Shown here piece by piece: positions 23,997 to 25,600 of a stretch of DNA of 25,600 nt. Made by a program: the position numbers and the translations under genes. The stretch is taken from NCBI RefSeq assembly GCF_934309415.1, contig NZ_CAKRDI010000037.1:1-25600 (forward strand). The letters are read 5' to 3'. This DNA is from an uncultured Mediterraneibacter sp. Lineage in GTDB: Bacteria; Bacillota; Clostridia; Lachnospirales; Lachnospiraceae. The notes under the pieces are model-generated. The model did no database searches. It saw only the letters and a list, made by a program, of their open reading frames with translations, and was not told where the DNA came from. Every line of letters begins with the position of its first letter. Position 1 is the stretch's first letter.

Positions 23997-25175
23997 TTAT
24001 ACTGTCTTTTCTGCCCCTATACTCATTTTCACTTCAAATGTCGTCCCGTTATGCTTATTTGTATAAACTTCAATCGTTCCGTCATGAACCTGCACAACTT
24101 CCCGCACCATCGCAAGTCCAAGCCCCACACCTCCGAGCTCCCGGCTTCTTGACTTATCTACCCGGAAGAACGGTTCAAAGATCTGCTCCCGGAATGCTTC
24201 ATCAATTCCATTTCCTGTATCCGAAACCGTCAGAACAACTTCGTTCTTCTTCCTTATTGCTGATACCGTAACGGATCCATTCTCCCGATTATATTTAATC
24301 GCATTTTCCACAAGATTATATAGCATTCTGTAAATCAGAATATCACTTCCTGTCAAAAATAATTCTTCATCTGCCTTTTCTCCTGCTCCCTGTGACTTCT
24401 GTATCAGTTCAACCTTCTTTTCCTGTGCCAGCGGTTCCAGATCTGTCAGCACTTCCTCAATCAGACTATGGAGCTCAATTCTGTCATTTCGTGCTACTGT
24501 CTGTAATTCGCTCATATCCAAAAGCGTTCTGACCAACTTGCTAAGACGTTCATTCTGCTCCGTTACCATCTGAATTGTCTCTCCTGCCGCTGTTGTACTC
24601 TCTGGATGTTCTGTTGTATGGTATAGATCCAGTTGTGCCTGGATTAAAGCCAGTGGAGTACGTAACTCATGTGCTGCATTTCCCGTAAACTGACGCTGCG
24701 TCTCAAATGATTCTGAAAGCCGCATAAGCATTTTATTGTAAGATATGCGAAGTCTGTCAAGCTCTGCAATCTTATTCTCTTCAATCGTATAATCTTTCAG
24801 ATTCTGTGCCTGAACTTTTTCCACTGTCTCTGAAAATTCCCTGAGTGGTTTCAATGCCCGTCCACTGATAAAATACGTCACTGCGCCGCCAAACAGCGCT
24901 ACAATAGCAGTAATCAGAAGGCTTCTGCTTCTATAATCTGATTTGGAGTTATAAACCTTCATGGAAAACTGTGCCACAAAGTCATCCCACTCATTATCCG
25001 GAATATCAATGTACACCGATTCCGGCTCTGTGCCCTGATCCGTGATAGACTCCTGAAGCGTATCGAAATAATAGACTCCGTTTTTATATAAGAAAAAGGT
25101 AAGACATCCGCATAATATGGTGATCAACACTGTTGTAAGAAGTGTTAATTTCCACTGGAGTGATATTTTCTTCAT
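23997..25175 (-). CDS. Sensor histidine kinase
   Basis: A 392-aa membrane kinase. TM1 at about 10-30, an extracellular loop of about 55 residues, TM2 at about 85-104, a HAMP-like segment (GRALKPLREFSETVEK), the H-box with H169 (AAHELRTPL), the N-box with N291 (LVENAIKYN), G1 DTGNGID (319-325), F box 'IFEPFFRVD' and G2 GVGLGLA (349-355). All catalytic boxes are complete. The small loop means it senses a small ligand or the membrane; no signal can be named. It overlaps the response regulator gene by 4 bp (ATGA), so the pair is one translationally coupled two-component system. Confidence 0.93.
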   Translation of the reverse strand: MKKISLQWKLTLLTTVLITILCGCLTFFLYKNGVYYFDTLQESITDQGTEPESVYIDIPDNEWDDFVAQFSMKVYNSKSDYRSRSLLITAIVALFGGAVTYFISGRALKPLREFSETVEKVQAQNLKDYTIEENKIAELDRLRISYNKMLMRLSESFETQRQFTGNAAHELRTPLALIQAQLDLYHTTEHPESTTAAGETIQMVTEQNERLSKLVRTLLDMSELQTVARNDRIELHSLIEEVLTDLEPLAQEKKVELIQKSQGAGEKADEELFLTGSDILIYRMLYNLVENAIKYNRENGSVTVSAIRKKNEVVLTVSDTGNGIDEAFREQIFEPFFRVDKSRSRELGGVGLGLAMVREVVQVHDGTIEVYTNKHNGTTFEVKMSIGAEKTV

Positions 25176-25600
25176 GCTTTGCTATTTCCCCCTATCTTAT
25201 AGCCTTCACCGATTTTGTTCACGATTGGATCATATCCGAGTCCTGCTTTCAGTTTTTTTCTCAAAGAAGACATATGCACTCGGATTGAACCACTAAAACT
25301 GTCCACAGAAGAATCCCAGACATGCTCGATCAGTTCTTCCTGACTGACCGGTCTTCCTTGATTTAAAAGGAGATACTCTAAAATTCCATTTTCTTTTCTC
25401 GTCAACGCAACCGGGTTATCTTCTGCATATGCAACCCTTTCTCTCGTATCAAATCGAAGTTTCCCACATTCCAGGCAGATATTTTTTTGTATAAATTTTC
25501 TTCTTGTCAGGCTTCTCACGCGTGCTTCCAGCTCCTGCAGGTGAAATGGTTTTTCCATATAATCATTTGCACCGGAATCCAATCCCTCAACCTTATCTGC
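25172..25600 (-). CDS. OmpR/PhoB-type response regulator, 5' part outside window
   Basis: The visible 142 residues begin in the receiver domain ('GLDSGANDYMEKPFHLQELEAR', with the conserved K of helix-5 switch region KPF). The whole winged-helix DNA-binding domain follows ('LTRKENGILEYLLLNQG', 'SQEELIEHVWD', 'SIRVHMSSLRKKL', 'IGEGYKIG'). The phospho-acceptor aspartate lies beyond the window edge. It is the upstream partner of the histidine kinase. The frame is open to position 25600, so the gene is truncated only by the window. Confidence 0.92.
   Translation of the reverse strand, partial: ADKVEGLDSGANDYMEKPFHLQELEARVRSLTRRKFIQKNICLECGKLRFDTRERVAYAEDNPVALTRKENGILEYLLLNQGRPVSQEELIEHVWDSSVDSFSGSIRVHMSSLRKKLKAGLGYDPIVNKIGEGYKIGGNSKA

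Overview
The window looks like chromosomal DNA of a spore-forming Firmicute of the family Lachnospiraceae (Dorea / Coprococcus comes / Mediterraneibacter type). This is inferred from a spoIIID gene, a TPP-controlled thiE-thiD-cytX operon, a TPR/acidic/AAA protein of a type I associate with that family, and the style of its mobile element. Nearly everything is on the minus strand; the exceptions are purC and one regulator gene.

Positions 1 to about 8580 are one end of an integrative mobilizable element (at least 8.5 kb) lying against the 3' end of guaA. Reading in the transcribed (minus) direction it holds: a divergent HTH regulator with a four-copy operator array, a small Xis-like HTH protein, a tyrosine integrase, a MobC-like protein, a RepA/AAA_25-type helicase, an inverted array of GTGACRGT repeats (origin candidate), two small conserved proteins, an oriT-like hairpin region, a MobA/MobL relaxase and TnpV. 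A cargo block with its own promoter follows: a DUF6483-like protein, a DUF3784-like membrane protein and a KilA-N protein. Matching tandem GTTATC motifs sit at 16-33 and 8504-8521. They suggest that the left end is close to, but outside, the window.

Positions 8582-16113 are core genes: guaA, an HPr-like protein without the active-site histidine, a 510-aa AraC-type response regulator, and the thiamin operon (thiE, thiD, cytX) behind a TPP riboswitch and terminator. The leader between that terminator and thiE is filled with nested palindromic repeats. Two copies of a 140-bp structured repeat, with compensatory changes in a stem, lie at 10262-10405 and 12393-12535; the second supplies the last codons of cytX.

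Positions 15806-18114 hold spoIIID and glgB. A good match to a sigma-E promoter overlaps the glgB stop codon and would start the spoIIID mRNA at a hairpin that contains its ribosome binding site. Positions 18255-21638 hold a 1127-aa TPR / hyperacidic / degenerate-AAA protein. Next come about 470 bp of decayed gene behind an apparently intact promoter and operator, then purC (+) with a hairpin-rich leader. The right end has a histidine kinase fragment, then a complete sensor kinase and the 3' part of its OmpR-type response regulator, cut by the window edge.
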